Positions 42,814 through 50,891 of a stretch of 64,000 nt of DNA are shown here, piece by piece. Made by a program: the position numbers and the translations under genes. The notes below the pieces were generated by a model. It was not told the origin of the DNA and ran no database searches. It saw only the letters and a program-made list of their open reading frames with translations. The stretch's first letter is position 1. Each line of letters starts with the position of its first letter. Source of the DNA: Actinophytocola sp035634895 (lineage in GTDB: Bacteria; Actinomycetota; Actinomycetes; Mycobacteriales; Pseudonocardiaceae); contig NZ_DASQCC010000085.1 of assembly GCF_035634895.1 (NCBI RefSeq), forward strand, positions 31,376 through 95,375. The letters are read 5' to 3'.

Positions 42814-43470
42814 TCACATGTCGTGCTGTTCGGTCCTGCGGGTACGCAGCTCCGCGGCGAGCGCGGCGGCCTGGGTGCGGCGCTGCATGCCGAGCTTGTT
42901 GAGCAGGTGGGAGACGTAGTTCTTGATGGTCTTCTCGGCGAGGAAGAGCTTCTCGCCGATCTGGCGGTTGGTCATGCCCTCGCCGATGAGGTCGAACACC
43001 GCACGCTCCTGCTCGGTGAGCTTGTTGAGCGGGTTCTGGTCCTCGCGTTCCAGGCGGATGCGGTTGAGCAGGGCCGCGGTCGTTCTCGGGTCGAGCAGCG
43101 AGCCGCCCGCACCGACCGTGCGGATGGCGTTGAGCAGGTCCAGGCCCAGCACCTGCTTGAGCACGAACCCCGACGCGCCGGCCATGATCGCGTCGAACAG
43201 GGCGTCGTCGTCGGCGTAGGAGGTGAGCATCAGGCAGTTCAGGTCCGGCATCGCCGACTTGAGGTCGCGGCACAGCTCGATGCCGTTGCCGTCGGGCATG
43301 CGCACGTCCAGCACCGCGACGTCCGGGTTGATCTGGGGCGCCCTGGCCAGTGCCTCGGCGACCCCGGACGCCTCGCCGACGACCTCGAGGTCCTCAGCGG
43401 TGCCGATCAGGTCGGCGATACCCCTGCGCACGATCTCGTGGTCGTCGACCAGCATCACCCGAACGGTCAT
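42814..43470 (-). CDS. devR: NarL/LuxR-family response regulator of the DevR/DosR type
   Basis: A 218-residue regulator. It has acidic residues D9/D10, phosphoacceptor Asp55 in VAVLDVRMP, and the segment LTSYADDDALFDAIMAGASGFVLKQV, which closely matches mycobacterial DevR. The C-terminal LuxR HTH is LTEQERAVFDLIGEGMTNRQIGEKLFLAEKTIKNYVSHLLNKLG. It is convergent with the sensor kinase gene (19 bp apart), and a perfect GGGAC-N4-GTCCC site is 79 bp upstream of its start, implying autoregulation. It is the likely master regulator of the island. Confidence 0.95.
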   Translation of the reverse strand: MTVRVMLVDDHEIVRRGIADLIGTAEDLEVVGEASGVAEALARAPQINPDVAVLDVRMPDGNGIELCRDLKSAMPDLNCLMLTSYADDDALFDAIMAGASGFVLKQVLGLDLLNAIRTVGAGGSLLDPRTTAALLNRIRLEREDQNPLNKLTEQERAVFDLIGEGMTNRQIGEKLFLAEKTIKNYVSHLLNKLGMQRRTQAAALAAELRTRRTEQHDM

Positions 43471-43548
43471 CGCCGCCTCCTCGCCTTCGTTCGTGCAACG
43501 GTATTCCCATGGGCAAGTCGGCACCGGGTCCTCATGGCACGAGATCCC

Positions 43549-43564
43549 AGGGACGAAAGTCCCT
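43549..43564. promoter_or_regulatory. DevR box upstream of devR
   Basis: AGGGAC-GAAA-GTCCCT has perfect 6-bp arms. It lies 79 bp before the response regulator start, in the space behind the DoxX-like gene. This suggests positive autoregulation, as known for mycobacterial devR. Confidence 0.8.
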
Positions 43565-43636
43565 TTCACAGTACGGGCCGAACCTGTCGGGTGGTTCCAC
43601 ACCCTCGCGGGCGGGGGTGACGGGTGGCCACCACGT

Positions 43637-43674
43637 GGTTCCGCCGGCCACCCGAGGGGGTGACCGGCGGAACC
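43637..43674 (-). terminator. hairpin after the DoxX-like gene
   Basis: GGTTCCGCCGG (43637-43647) pairs with CCGGCGGAACC (43664-43674), an 11-bp stem 21 bp past the leftward stop codon at 43695. It separates the DoxX-like gene from the devR promoter. Confidence 0.65.
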
Positions 43675-43694
43675 GGACGGGTCGGTCGGACTGT

Positions 43695-44303
43695 TCAGCG
43701 CAGCCACGGGTTCTTCTTGACGAAGTCGAGGTTGCCCCAGACCTTGCCGAGGCCCCAGGTGTTGCCCGCGGCGAGGGCCGCCACGGCGATGAGCACCAGT
43801 GCGTAGATGATGTGGTAGTCGATGATCGGGTTCGTCGACATGGTGGGCTGTCCCGTGTCGCTGAACTGGGCGAGCGGCCACTCCGCCGCCCACATCATCA
43901 GCATCAACAGGGTGCCGGACACCGCGGCGACCCGCAGCCCGATGCCGAGCAGCAGTGCGACGCCGACACCGACGAGGGCGAGCATGAACAGCCAGTCCGC
44001 GAAGCCGGCGCCCGCCCAGTCGCGGAACATGGCGCCGAACGGGCCGTGGTCGATGCTGCCGAGGAAGCCCTTGGTCGGCGACCCGCCGTTGATCCACGCG
44101 CCCTTGTCCGGGGTCGCGTAACCCCAGCCGAAGGTCTTGTCGAGGAACGCCCAGAGGAAGGTGAACCCCAGGACGATCCTCAGGACGGCCGCGATGGGAC
44201 CGGCCGCGGAGGGACCCGCGGTGGGGCCCTGTGCGGTCGCCGCGGCTGGCGTGGGCTGGGCCGAAGTGTTCCTGTGCTGCTGCGGGTGGTCCTTGATGGA
44301 CAT
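43695..44303 (-). CDS. DoxX-like integral membrane protein
   Basis: A 202-residue protein with GGGAGGC upstream of ATG 44303. After a 35-residue Ala/Pro/Gln-rich N-terminus it has four hydrophobic helices (AVLRIVLGFTFLWAFLDKTFG, FMLALVGVGVALLLGIGL, AAVSGTLLMLMMWAAEW, IYALVLIAVAALAAG), the DoxX/SURF4-like pattern. DoxX proteins are linked to quinone- or thiosulfate-dependent redox at the membrane. It is divergent from the kinase gene with a DevR-like site between. Confidence 0.87.
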   Translation of the reverse strand: MSIKDHPQQHRNTSAQPTPAAATAQGPTAGPSAAGPIAAVLRIVLGFTFLWAFLDKTFGWGYATPDKGAWINGGSPTKGFLGSIDHGPFGAMFRDWAGAGFADWLFMLALVGVGVALLLGIGLRVAAVSGTLLMLMMWAAEWPLAQFSDTGQPTMSTNPIIDYHIIYALVLIAVAALAAGNTWGLGKVWGNLDFVKKNPWLR

Positions 44304-44363
44304 CGCTTGCCTCCCTTTCCGTTTGGTTCGATCTCAGTCTTGGCCAGCGGCGCCGCCTGGTCT

Positions 44364-44379
44364 GGAGTCCAAGGTCCCT
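44364..44379. promoter_or_regulatory. DevR-box-like site
   Basis: On the reverse strand AGGGACCTTGGACTCC gives GGGAC-CTTG-GACTC, a good left arm and a degenerate right arm. It lies 61 bp from the DoxX-like start and 54 bp from the kinase start on the other strand. Confidence 0.5.
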
Positions 44380-44432
44380 CTTGTCGTCAGCGTTGGTCCC
44401 TGGTTTGGTGAGCGGCCCGCCGCGACTGTGGT

Positions 44433-45884
44433 GTGGTGACCGAGATGAGGCCCTTCGCCGCCGTACGGGAGACACACATCGGGGTGTTGTTCCTGGTCGG
44501 CGACCGCGTGTACAAGCTGAAGAAGCCGGTGAACCTCGGGTTCCTGGACTTCAGCACCCCACAGCGCCGGCTCGAGGCCTGCCGGCGCGAGGTCGAGCTG
44601 AACCGTCGCCTCGCACCCGACGTGTACCTCGGTGTCGCCACGATGTCCGATGTGGACGGCGAGGAGCCCCTCGTCGTGATGCGTCGGATGCCCGAGGACC
44701 GCAGGCTCAGCACACTGGTCCGGTCGGCCGCACCGCTCGCCGACACGATCACCCAGCTGGCGCGGGTGCTCGCCGCGTTCCACGCGGCCGCCGAACGCGG
44801 ACCGCTGGTCGACGCCGAGGGCACACCCGAGGCCCTGTCGGCACGCTGGGAGGCGAGCTTCACCCAGGTCGACGAGGTGGGCGCGGACGTCGTCGCCGAG
44901 CCGCTGCGTGCCGAGATCGCTTACCGGACAAGGAACTTCCTCGCCGGTCGCGCCGGTCTGTTCGCGGCCCGGATCGCGGCGGGCCGGATCGTCGACGGCC
45001 ACGGCGACCTGCTGGCCGACGACATCTTCGTCCTCGACGACGGGCCGAGGGTGCTGGACTGCCTCGAATTCGACGACCGCCTGCGCCGGGTCGACGTCCT
45101 CGACGACGTGGCCTTCCTGGCGATGGACCTGGAGCGGGCCGGCCGGGCGGACCTGGGCGCGCTGCTCCTGGACCGGTACGCCGAGTACAGCGGGGACCCC
45201 GCGCCGGAGTCGCTGCGGTCGCACTACGTCGCCTACCGGGCGTTCGTGCGGGTGAAGGTGGCGTGCCTGCGCCACGCCCAGGGCGAGTCGTCCGCGGCGG
45301 ACGAGGCACGTGCGTACGCGGACCTCACGGTCCGCCATCTTCGGCGTGGCGAGGTGCGGCTCGTGCTGGTCGGCGGCCTGCCCGGCAGCGGCAAGACCAC
45401 CCTCGCCGGCCTGCTCGCCGACGAGCTGGGCGCCGTGCTCCTGTCGAGCGACCGGCTGCGCAAGGAGCTCGCCGGCCTCGATCCCGCCCGGCACGCGGCG
45501 GCCCCCTACCGGTCCGGGATCTACTCGGCCGCGCACACCACCCACACCTACGGCGAGCTGCTGCGCCGGGCCGAAGAGCTGCTGGCACGCGGCGAGTCGG
45601 TGGTGCTGGACGCGTCGTGGTCGGACGACGTGCACCGCGACCTGGCCGCGAGGCTGGCGCGGCGGACGCACAGCACGTTCGTGCCGCTGCGCTGCACCGT
45701 GCCCGAGGCGGTCGCCGTGACCCGGGTGCGCGAGCGGACCGGCTCGATCTCCGACGCCGACCCCGCGGTCGCGCGTGCCATGGCGGCGGATGCGGCACCA
45801 TGGCCTGCGGCCACCGCCGTCGACACCTCGGGCGAGCCGGCCGCGGCGCTCACCGAGGCGGTGCGGATCGTCCGGCGGAGTTAG
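44433..45884 (+). CDS. bifunctional phosphotransferase/P-loop kinase (Rv2004c-like)
   Basis: A 483-residue protein; GTG 44433 is used, and GTG 44436 or ATG 44445 are also possible. Residues 1-310 form an aminoglycoside-phosphotransferase-like domain with catalytic region IVDGHGDLLADDIFV and VLDCLEFDDRLRRVDVLDD. Residues 312-483 hold a P-loop kinase (Walker A LVGGLPGSGKTTLA) like gluconate/zeta-toxin kinases. The fusion matches the M. tuberculosis DosR-regulon protein Rv2004c and proteobacterial homologues of unknown substrate. A CDS end at 45884 leaves 33 bp to the convergent MarR gene. Confidence 0.9.
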   Translation: MVTEMRPFAAVRETHIGVLFLVGDRVYKLKKPVNLGFLDFSTPQRRLEACRREVELNRRLAPDVYLGVATMSDVDGEEPLVVMRRMPEDRRLSTLVRSAAPLADTITQLARVLAAFHAAAERGPLVDAEGTPEALSARWEASFTQVDEVGADVVAEPLRAEIAYRTRNFLAGRAGLFAARIAAGRIVDGHGDLLADDIFVLDDGPRVLDCLEFDDRLRRVDVLDDVAFLAMDLERAGRADLGALLLDRYAEYSGDPAPESLRSHYVAYRAFVRVKVACLRHAQGESSAADEARAYADLTVRHLRRGEVRLVLVGGLPGSGKTTLAGLLADELGAVLLSSDRLRKELAGLDPARHAAAPYRSGIYSAAHTTHTYGELLRRAEELLARGESVVLDASWSDDVHRDLAARLARRTHSTFVPLRCTVPEAVAVTRVRERTGSISDADPAVARAMAADAAPWPAATAVDTSGEPAAALTEAVRIVRRS

Positions 45885-45917
45885 CGGCGACGCGGGCGGC
45901 CCGGCAGTCTCGCGGGG

Positions 45918-46397
45918 TCAGTCCGGCGGTTCGCTGTCACGGAGGTAGGTCTCCATGGCGGCACGGAGGTTGTCGGCGGCACGGGCGATGAGAGCCAGCT
46001 GTTCCGTGGTGAACTCGCCCAGTGTCTGACCGAGCTGCTGTTGCAGTGGCTCGAAGAACGCGTCGGCGGAGGCGTTGATGCTCGTGGTCGAGCGCAGGGT
46101 CACGATCCGCCGGTCGGGGCTTTCCCTGACACGCTCGATGTGTCCTGCCTGCTCCAGGCGCCCGAGCAGGATCGAGGTCGCGCCAGGAGACAGACCCACA
46201 CGCTCGGCCAGCCGCGCGGGCGTCAACGGCCGGCCACGGTTCTCCGCCTCGATGATCAGCACGATGGCGTCGGCGTCCGTGGTGTGCATCCGCACACTCC
46301 GGGCGAAGACCCGGGCGAGCTCCTTCTGGGTGGCGCTGAAGGCCGTGAAGCTGCGCATCACGCGCTCGTACGCCTCGCCCCGCTCAGCCTCGGACAT
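45918..46397 (-). CDS. MarR-family regulator
   Basis: A 159-residue winged-helix regulator (LTPARLAERVGLSPGATSILLGRLEQAGHIERVRESPDRRIVTLRST). The ATG at 46397 is chosen. It is divergent from a TetX-like monooxygenase, with an AT-rich repeat region between the two starts, and so is the probable repressor of that gene. Confidence 0.9.
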   Translation of the reverse strand: MSEAERGEAYERVMRSFTAFSATQKELARVFARSVRMHTTDADAIVLIIEAENRGRPLTPARLAERVGLSPGATSILLGRLEQAGHIERVRESPDRRIVTLRSTTSINASADAFFEPLQQQLGQTLGEFTTEQLALIARAADNLRAAMETYLRDSEPPD

Positions 46398-46441
46398 GAC
46401 CAACCCCTTCGCCGTCTCGGAGACCCTACGCACCCACGGGA

Positions 46442-46469
46442 TAGTTTTGTGACATAATAACTTTGTGAC
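46442..46469. promoter_or_regulatory. AT-rich control region with direct repeats of TTTGTGAC
   Basis: TTTGTGAC occurs at 46446-46453 and 46462-46469, 16 bp apart, within the only strongly AT-rich stretch (46440-46475) between the MarR and monooxygenase genes. Such a pair on the same face of the helix is a plausible MarR operator overlapping the divergent promoters. Confidence 0.5.
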
Positions 46470-46520
46470 TCGAAGTCTAGGCCGACCGCGGCGGGTCACG
46501 CGAACGAAGGAGCCATCACC

Positions 46521-47675
46521 GTGCACGGATCGATCACCATCATCGGAGCCGGCCTGGCAGGTCTGACCCTCGCCCGCGTCCTGCATGTGCACGGCATCGC
46601 CTCGACCGTCTACGAAGCGGAGGCATCACCGACCGGACGTACCCAGGGCGGCCAGCTCGACATCCACGACTTCAACGGCCAGGTCGCCCTCCAGGAGTGC
46701 CGGCTCCTGGACGAGTTCCGCTCGATCGTCAACATGGGCGCCGAGGCCATGCGCTTCCTCGGCCCCGATGGAGAACTCGTCGGCGAGATCCCCGACGACG
46801 GGGAGCTGAGCAACCCCGAGGTCCTGCGCGGGGAGCTCCGGCGGATCCTCATCGAGTCACTGCCCCCTGGCACGATCCGGTGGGACCACAAGATCGTCTC
46901 GATCACCGCCGGCGGCGACCGGGGACAGCACACTGTCAACTTCGCCGACGGCTCGGCTGTCGCCACCGACGTGCTGATCGGCGCCGACGGAGCCTGGTCG
47001 CGGGTCAGGGCGTACCTCAACGGGGCCGCGCCCGAGTACCTGGGAACCCTGTGGGTGGAGACGTTCCTCCACGACGTCGAGAAGCGCCACCAGCTCAGCG
47101 CCGAGCTGGTCGGCAGCGGCGCGATGCTGGCGATGGAGCCGGGGCGGGGAATCTTCGGCCACCGCGAGGCGCACGACGTGATCCACACCTACGTCGTGCT
47201 GAAGAAGCCGCTCGAATGGACGGAGTCGGTCGACTTCACCGACCGCGAGGGCGCACTGAGGAGCGTCGCCGAGCAGCTGGGGCACGGGTGGGCGCCGGAG
47301 CTGCTCGAGCTGGTGACCAGGGGCGAGACCACCCCGGTCGCGCGCCCGATCTGGGGACTGCCGCTGGGGCACACGTGGGACCGCGTACCGGGCGTCATGC
47401 TGATCGGTGACGCGGCACACCTCACCCCGCCCGATGGCGACGGAGCGAACTGGGCACTCTACGACGGCGCCCAGCTCGCCAAGGCCATCATCGCCACACC
47501 GGCCGACATCGACACGGCGTTCACCGCCTTCGCCGAGCAGATGCTGCCGCGCAGTGCCACGTCCTCGGTCGAGGGCTACCAGTCCTTCGAGCAGACCTTC
47601 GGCTACAACGCGCCCGCGAACCTGCGCGACATGTTGAACCGCGCGCAGACCTACGGTCGCCAACACCGTCACTGA
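46521..47675 (+). CDS. TetX-like FAD-dependent monooxygenase
   Basis: A 384-residue class A flavoprotein with GTG start. Motifs are ITIIGAGLAGLTLARVL, TQGGQLDIHDF, VLIGADGAWSRVR (GD motif) and MLIGDAAHLTPPDGDGANWAL. The GGQLDIH and AAHLxPP segments resemble TetX and related antibiotic-modifying monooxygenases. The substrate is not known, and TetX-like chromosomal copies often act on other aromatic compounds. With its MarR gene it forms a two-gene cassette that interrupts the dormancy island. Confidence 0.88.
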   Translation: MHGSITIIGAGLAGLTLARVLHVHGIASTVYEAEASPTGRTQGGQLDIHDFNGQVALQECRLLDEFRSIVNMGAEAMRFLGPDGELVGEIPDDGELSNPEVLRGELRRILIESLPPGTIRWDHKIVSITAGGDRGQHTVNFADGSAVATDVLIGADGAWSRVRAYLNGAAPEYLGTLWVETFLHDVEKRHQLSAELVGSGAMLAMEPGRGIFGHREAHDVIHTYVVLKKPLEWTESVDFTDREGALRSVAEQLGHGWAPELLELVTRGETTPVARPIWGLPLGHTWDRVPGVMLIGDAAHLTPPDGDGANWALYDGAQLAKAIIATPADIDTAFTAFAEQMLPRSATSSVEGYQSFEQTFGYNAPANLRDMLNRAQTYGRQHRH

Positions 47676-47731
47676 CAGCCCAGCCGCTCCCACCGAGATC
47701 AACTGCCCGGCCGACGTCGCGTGTCGAGCTA

Positions 47732-47899
47732 CTAGTGTCCCGCGCCGGGAATGCGGTGATTAAGTCGGTGGATCCGGGTTTCTGCTGGCAAGGCGCCGGT
47801 TCGCCCTCGTACTGGGTCGTACTTGGGCGAACCGGCAACGCCGCCAGCAGGAAGCTGGGCCGCCGAACTAGTTGCCTGATTTCCGGCGCAGGACACTAG
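47732..47899. mobile_element. 168-bp MITE-like inverted-repeat element
   Basis: The left end CTAGTGTCCCGCGCCGGGAA and the reverse complement of the right end agree at 18 of 20 positions. Further in, TTTCTGCTGGC matches TTCCTGCTGGC on the other arm, and GCCGGTTCGCCC (47795-47806) is a perfect complement of 47825-47836. The whole element can fold into one long imperfect hairpin. It encodes no protein and has the look of a non-autonomous transposon relic. The bounding CTAG/TA could be the target duplication, as for IS630-type elements. Confidence 0.7.
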
Positions 47900-48126
47900 C
47901 CAGGCCGCAGCATGGTGGCCAGCCGGCTCGCGCTCGGCGCGTCCAGCTTCGGCGCGGGCTCGCGAGGGGCGGGCACCCGCGGCTCGGCCGGTGGGTCGCG
48001 CCCCTCGGCCGCGGTCAGGCCCAGCATGTCGAGAAGCTCCGCCAGATCCTGCGCGTCCCGGGCCTGGCCCGCGACCGTCCGCGCGGCCCGGTGCCGCTGC
48101 CACGCTGCCGCGAACTCGCCTGTCAT
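47896..48126 (-). CDS. small helical protein ending in the MITE-like element
   Basis: A 76-residue protein starting at ATG 48126 (MTGEFAAAWQRHRAAR) with a central helix QARDAQDLAELLDMLGL and a proline-rich middle. I do not recognise it. The TAG stop is the CTAG at the right end of the MITE-like element, so the C-terminus may have been altered by insertion. A DevR-like site lies 35 bp upstream, which argues that it is a real regulon member. The ribosome site is weak. Confidence 0.5.
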   Translation of the reverse strand: MTGEFAAAWQRHRAARTVAGQARDAQDLAELLDMLGLTAAEGRDPPAEPRVPAPREPAPKLDAPSASRLATMLRPG

Positions 48127-48160
48127 GTGTCCAGCGTCGCCCCGGCCTGCCCGGCGGGAC

Positions 48161-48176
48161 AGCGACGAAAGTCCTT
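48161..48176. promoter_or_regulatory. degenerate DevR-box-like site
   Basis: AGCGAC-GAAA-GTCCTT keeps the GAAA centre seen in the devR site but has one mismatch in each arm. It lies between the 76-residue gene and the next CBS-BON gene. Confidence 0.4.
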
Positions 48177-48380
48177 GCCGGGGCGGCCTTTCGACCGCTG
48201 CGGCGGCACGGCGACCCCACGGCCGCCGCCCGGTCGCCACGCGGATGAACCTCCACCGCCGGAGTCCGGGGACGCCGTCGATACCGGGTCCTTGGTCCTC
48301 GCCGCGCGGGCTTTGGTGCTCTGTCGCGGGGGCGGCCCGAACCGCTTTGCTTGGTACAAAAGCGAAAGAAGGAGGCCGTG

Positions 48381-49058
48381 GTGGACAGGACGACCGTCGG
48401 GTCGGTGATGACGAGAAACGTCGTGACCGCGGTGCCGGCGACCCCCTTCCGGGAGCTGGTCGCCAGGATGGCCGAGCACGGCGTCAGCGCGCTGCCCGTG
48501 GTCGACCCACAGGGCCGCCCGATCGGCGTGGTGTCGGAGGCCGACGTCCTCGCGAAGCAGGAGTTCCACGGTGGCCAGGACGAGCTGCCGCACCACGACC
48601 GGACCGGCCGCGAGCGTTGGTACCGGGCACAGGGACGGATCGCGGCCGAGGTGATGACCACACCGGTGCGTGCCGTCCATGCCGACGAGCCGGTGGTCGG
48701 CGCGGCACAGCTGCTCGCGAAGGCGGGCATCCGCAGGCTCTTCGTCATCGACGGCGACGGCCGTCTCATCGGGGTGGTCTCGCGGCGTGACCTGCTGCAC
48801 GTGTACCTGTGCGACGACGAGGAGCTGCGGACCCGGATAGTCGAGCTGCTCGCGAAGGCCGGTTTCACGCCGGGCGCGGTGGCGGTTCGGGTCGCCGACG
48901 GAGTGGCCACAGTGGACGGTTCGGTGGCCGGCCCCGGTGCGGGCATCGCCGCCCTCCGGCTGGTGCGTGCGGTGCCCGGTGTGGTCGGCGTCCACGACAA
49001 CCTGAGCTTTCCCGTGGACGAACCGAGCGAGCGGATGTGGATCGGAACCAAGCCGTAG
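48381..49058 (+). CDS. CBS-pair protein with BON domain (4)
   Basis: A 225-residue protein. GTG 48381 is preferred, 5-6 bp after AAGGAGG; GTG 48378 is alternative. CBS units are VGSVMTRNVVTAVPATPFRELVARM...ALPVVDPQGRPIGVVSEADVL and AAEVMTTPVRAVHADEPVVGAAQLL...RLFVIDGDGRLIGVVSRRDLL. A BON domain follows (VAVRVADGVATVDGSVAG...VVGVHDNLSF). It forms an operon with the next CBS-BON gene (14 bp apart), its closest relative. Confidence 0.92.
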   Translation: MDRTTVGSVMTRNVVTAVPATPFRELVARMAEHGVSALPVVDPQGRPIGVVSEADVLAKQEFHGGQDELPHHDRTGRERWYRAQGRIAAEVMTTPVRAVHADEPVVGAAQLLAKAGIRRLFVIDGDGRLIGVVSRRDLLHVYLCDDEELRTRIVELLAKAGFTPGAVAVRVADGVATVDGSVAGPGAGIAALRLVRAVPGVVGVHDNLSFPVDEPSERMWIGTKP

Positions 49059-49072
49059 GGAAGGGAAGAGCG

Positions 49073-49741
49073 ATGTGGGAGCCCACCGTTGAGTCCGTGA
49101 TGACGAAGGAGATCGTCACCGCGCGGCCGGAGACGGCGTTCAAGGAGCTGGTCGCGCTGATGAACACCCACCGCGTGAGCGGGCTGCCCGTCGTGGACGC
49201 GGCGGGCCGGCCGGTCGGCGTGGTGTCGGAGGCCGACACGCTGGTCAAGCAGGAGCACCTCGGCGGCATCGAGAACCGGCCGCTGTTCGGCCGCAGGCGC
49301 AAGGACCGGTGGCGCAAGGCCACCGGGCGCACCGCCGGTGACCTGATGACCGCGCCGGCCGTCACGATCGCCGCGGACGCGACCGTCACCGCCGCCGCGC
49401 GGCTGCTGGCGGAGAAGAACATCCGCCGGTTGTGCGTGGTCGACGGCGACGGCCTGCTGGCCGGGATCGTGTCCCGGCGGGACGTGATCGGCACGTTCCT
49501 CCGTGACGACGACGCCATCCGCGCCGACATCGAGGAGCACGTGTTCAGGCGGGGCATGTGGCTGTTCCCCGGCACTCTCAACGTCGAGGTCACCAGTGGT
49601 GTGGCCACACTGGACGGTGAGGTGGAGCGCCGGACCACCGCGCAGATCGCCGCCCAGCTCAGCCACGCCGTGCCCGGTGTGGTCGGCGTGCGGAACAACC
49701 TGCGCTACGAGTTGGACGACACCGTCACCACCCCGCTGTGA
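49073..49741 (+). CDS. CBS-pair protein with BON domain (5)
   Basis: A 222-residue protein with GGAAGAG upstream. CBS units are VESVMTKEIVTARPETAFKELVALM...GLPVVDAAGRPVGVVSEADTL and AGDLMTAPAVTIAADATVTAAARLL...RLCVVDGDGLLAGIVSRRDVI. The BON domain is VEVTSGVATLDGEV...VVGVRNNLRY. It has the same architecture as the upstream gene, suggesting tandem duplication. Its transcript ends at the 49752-49787 hairpin. Confidence 0.92.
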   Translation: MWEPTVESVMTKEIVTARPETAFKELVALMNTHRVSGLPVVDAAGRPVGVVSEADTLVKQEHLGGIENRPLFGRRRKDRWRKATGRTAGDLMTAPAVTIAADATVTAAARLLAEKNIRRLCVVDGDGLLAGIVSRRDVIGTFLRDDDAIRADIEEHVFRRGMWLFPGTLNVEVTSGVATLDGEVERRTTAQIAAQLSHAVPGVVGVRNNLRYELDDTVTTPL

Positions 49742-49751
49742 CAGCGAACGA

Positions 49752-49787
49752 CGGATGCCCTGGACCCCGGTGGTTCCAGGGCATCCG
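49752..49787 (+). terminator. terminator of the CBS-BON pair
   Basis: CGGATGCCCTGGA (49752-49764) pairs perfectly with TCCAGGGCATCCG (49775-49787), a 13-bp stem with a 10-base loop, 11 bp after the stop codon. Confidence 0.85.
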
Positions 49788-49824
49788 CCGTGACCGGCCG
49801 GAACGACCACGGTCGCCCACCACC

Positions 49825-49858
49825 GAGAGCCCTGGACCCGATCGGGTCCAGGGCTCTC
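49825..49858 (-). terminator. 34-bp perfect palindrome, terminator of the GAPDH gene
   Basis: The 34 bases starting GAGAGCCCTGGACCC are a complete palindrome (17-bp arms, no loop). It lies 10 bp past the leftward GAPDH stop and shares the CCCTGGACC core with the hairpin at 49752-49787, so the two probably arose by duplication. It can act on both strands. Confidence 0.85.
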
Positions 49859-49867
49859 CCGTCGCGA

Positions 49868-50887
49868 TCACATGGTTCTGGCCATCAGGTGGGCGAGGTC
49901 GAGCGTGCGGTTGGAGTAGCCCCATTCGTTGTCGTACCAGCCGAACACCTTGACGAGGTCACCCTCCACCCTGGTCAGTGAGGCGTCGAGGACGCACGAC
50001 GCGGGGTCGCCGATGATGTCGCGGGACACGATCGGGTCCTCGGTGTAACGCAGCACGGACTTGAGGTGGCCGCCCGCCGCGTCGGCGAAGGCGCGGTTGA
50101 TCTGGTCCGGGGTGACTCCGGTGGCCGCGACCTTCACCGTCAGGTCGGTGAGCGAGCCGTCCTCCACCGGCACCCGGACCGCGATGCCGTCGAGCCGGCC
50201 GGCGAGCTCCGGCAGCACCTCACCGACCGCGGCGGCCGCGCCGGTGCTGGTGGGGATCAGGTTCACCGCGGCGGACCGGGCCCGGCGCGGGTCCTTGTGC
50301 GGGCCGTCGAGCAGGTTCTGGTCGCCCGTGTAGCTGTGGATCGTCGTCACAAGCCCGTTGATCACGCCGAAGGTGTTGTGCAGCACCCAGAGCATCGGGG
50401 CGAGGCAGTTCGTTGTGCACGACGCGTTCGACACGATGTGGTGGGTGTCGGGGTCGTAGGCGTCCTCGTTGACGCCCATGACGATGGTCGCGTCCACACC
50501 CTTGCCCGGCGCGGTGATGATGACCTTGCGGGCGCCCGCGGCCAGGTGGGCGGCCGCGGCGTCGCGGGTGCGGAACTTGCCGGTCGACTCCAGCACCAGG
50601 TCGACACCCAGCTCCCGCCACGGCAGGTCGGCCGGGTCGCGCTCGCTGGTGACCAGGATGCTCTGCCCATCGACCGACATCGTGTGCTCTTCTGTGTACA
50701 CCGGCACCTGCCACGGGCCGTAGGTGGAGTCGTGGCGCAGCAGGTTCGCCAGCGTGGCGGGGTCGGCGACGTCGTTGATCGCGACGATCTCCAGCCCGGG
50801 CTCACCGTTGTCGGACCGGTTGAACGCGGCACGTGTCATGTCCCGCCCGATGCGGCCGAAACCGTTGATACCAACGCGAATTGCCAT
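49868..50887 (-). CDS. gap: glyceraldehyde-3-phosphate dehydrogenase
   Basis: A 339-residue class I GAPDH. It has the NAD fold IRVGINGFGRIGRD, Asp39 after the second strand (VAINDVAD, favouring NAD), catalytic Cys157 in SNASCTTNCLAP, and the C-terminal FGWYDNEWGYSNR. It is 4 bp downstream of an Acg-like nitroreductase gene and so lies under the DevR-like site at 51940. This looks like a stress-specific copy alongside whichever housekeeping gap gene exists elsewhere. Confidence 0.96.
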   Translation of the reverse strand: MAIRVGINGFGRIGRDMTRAAFNRSDNGEPGLEIVAINDVADPATLANLLRHDSTYGPWQVPVYTEEHTMSVDGQSILVTSERDPADLPWRELGVDLVLESTGKFRTRDAAAAHLAAGARKVIITAPGKGVDATIVMGVNEDAYDPDTHHIVSNASCTTNCLAPMLWVLHNTFGVINGLVTTIHSYTGDQNLLDGPHKDPRRARSAAVNLIPTSTGAAAAVGEVLPELAGRLDGIAVRVPVEDGSLTDLTVKVAATGVTPDQINRAFADAAGGHLKSVLRYTEDPIVSRDIIGDPASCVLDASLTRVEGDLVKVFGWYDNEWGYSNRTLDLAHLMARTM

Positions 50888-50891
50888 GATC

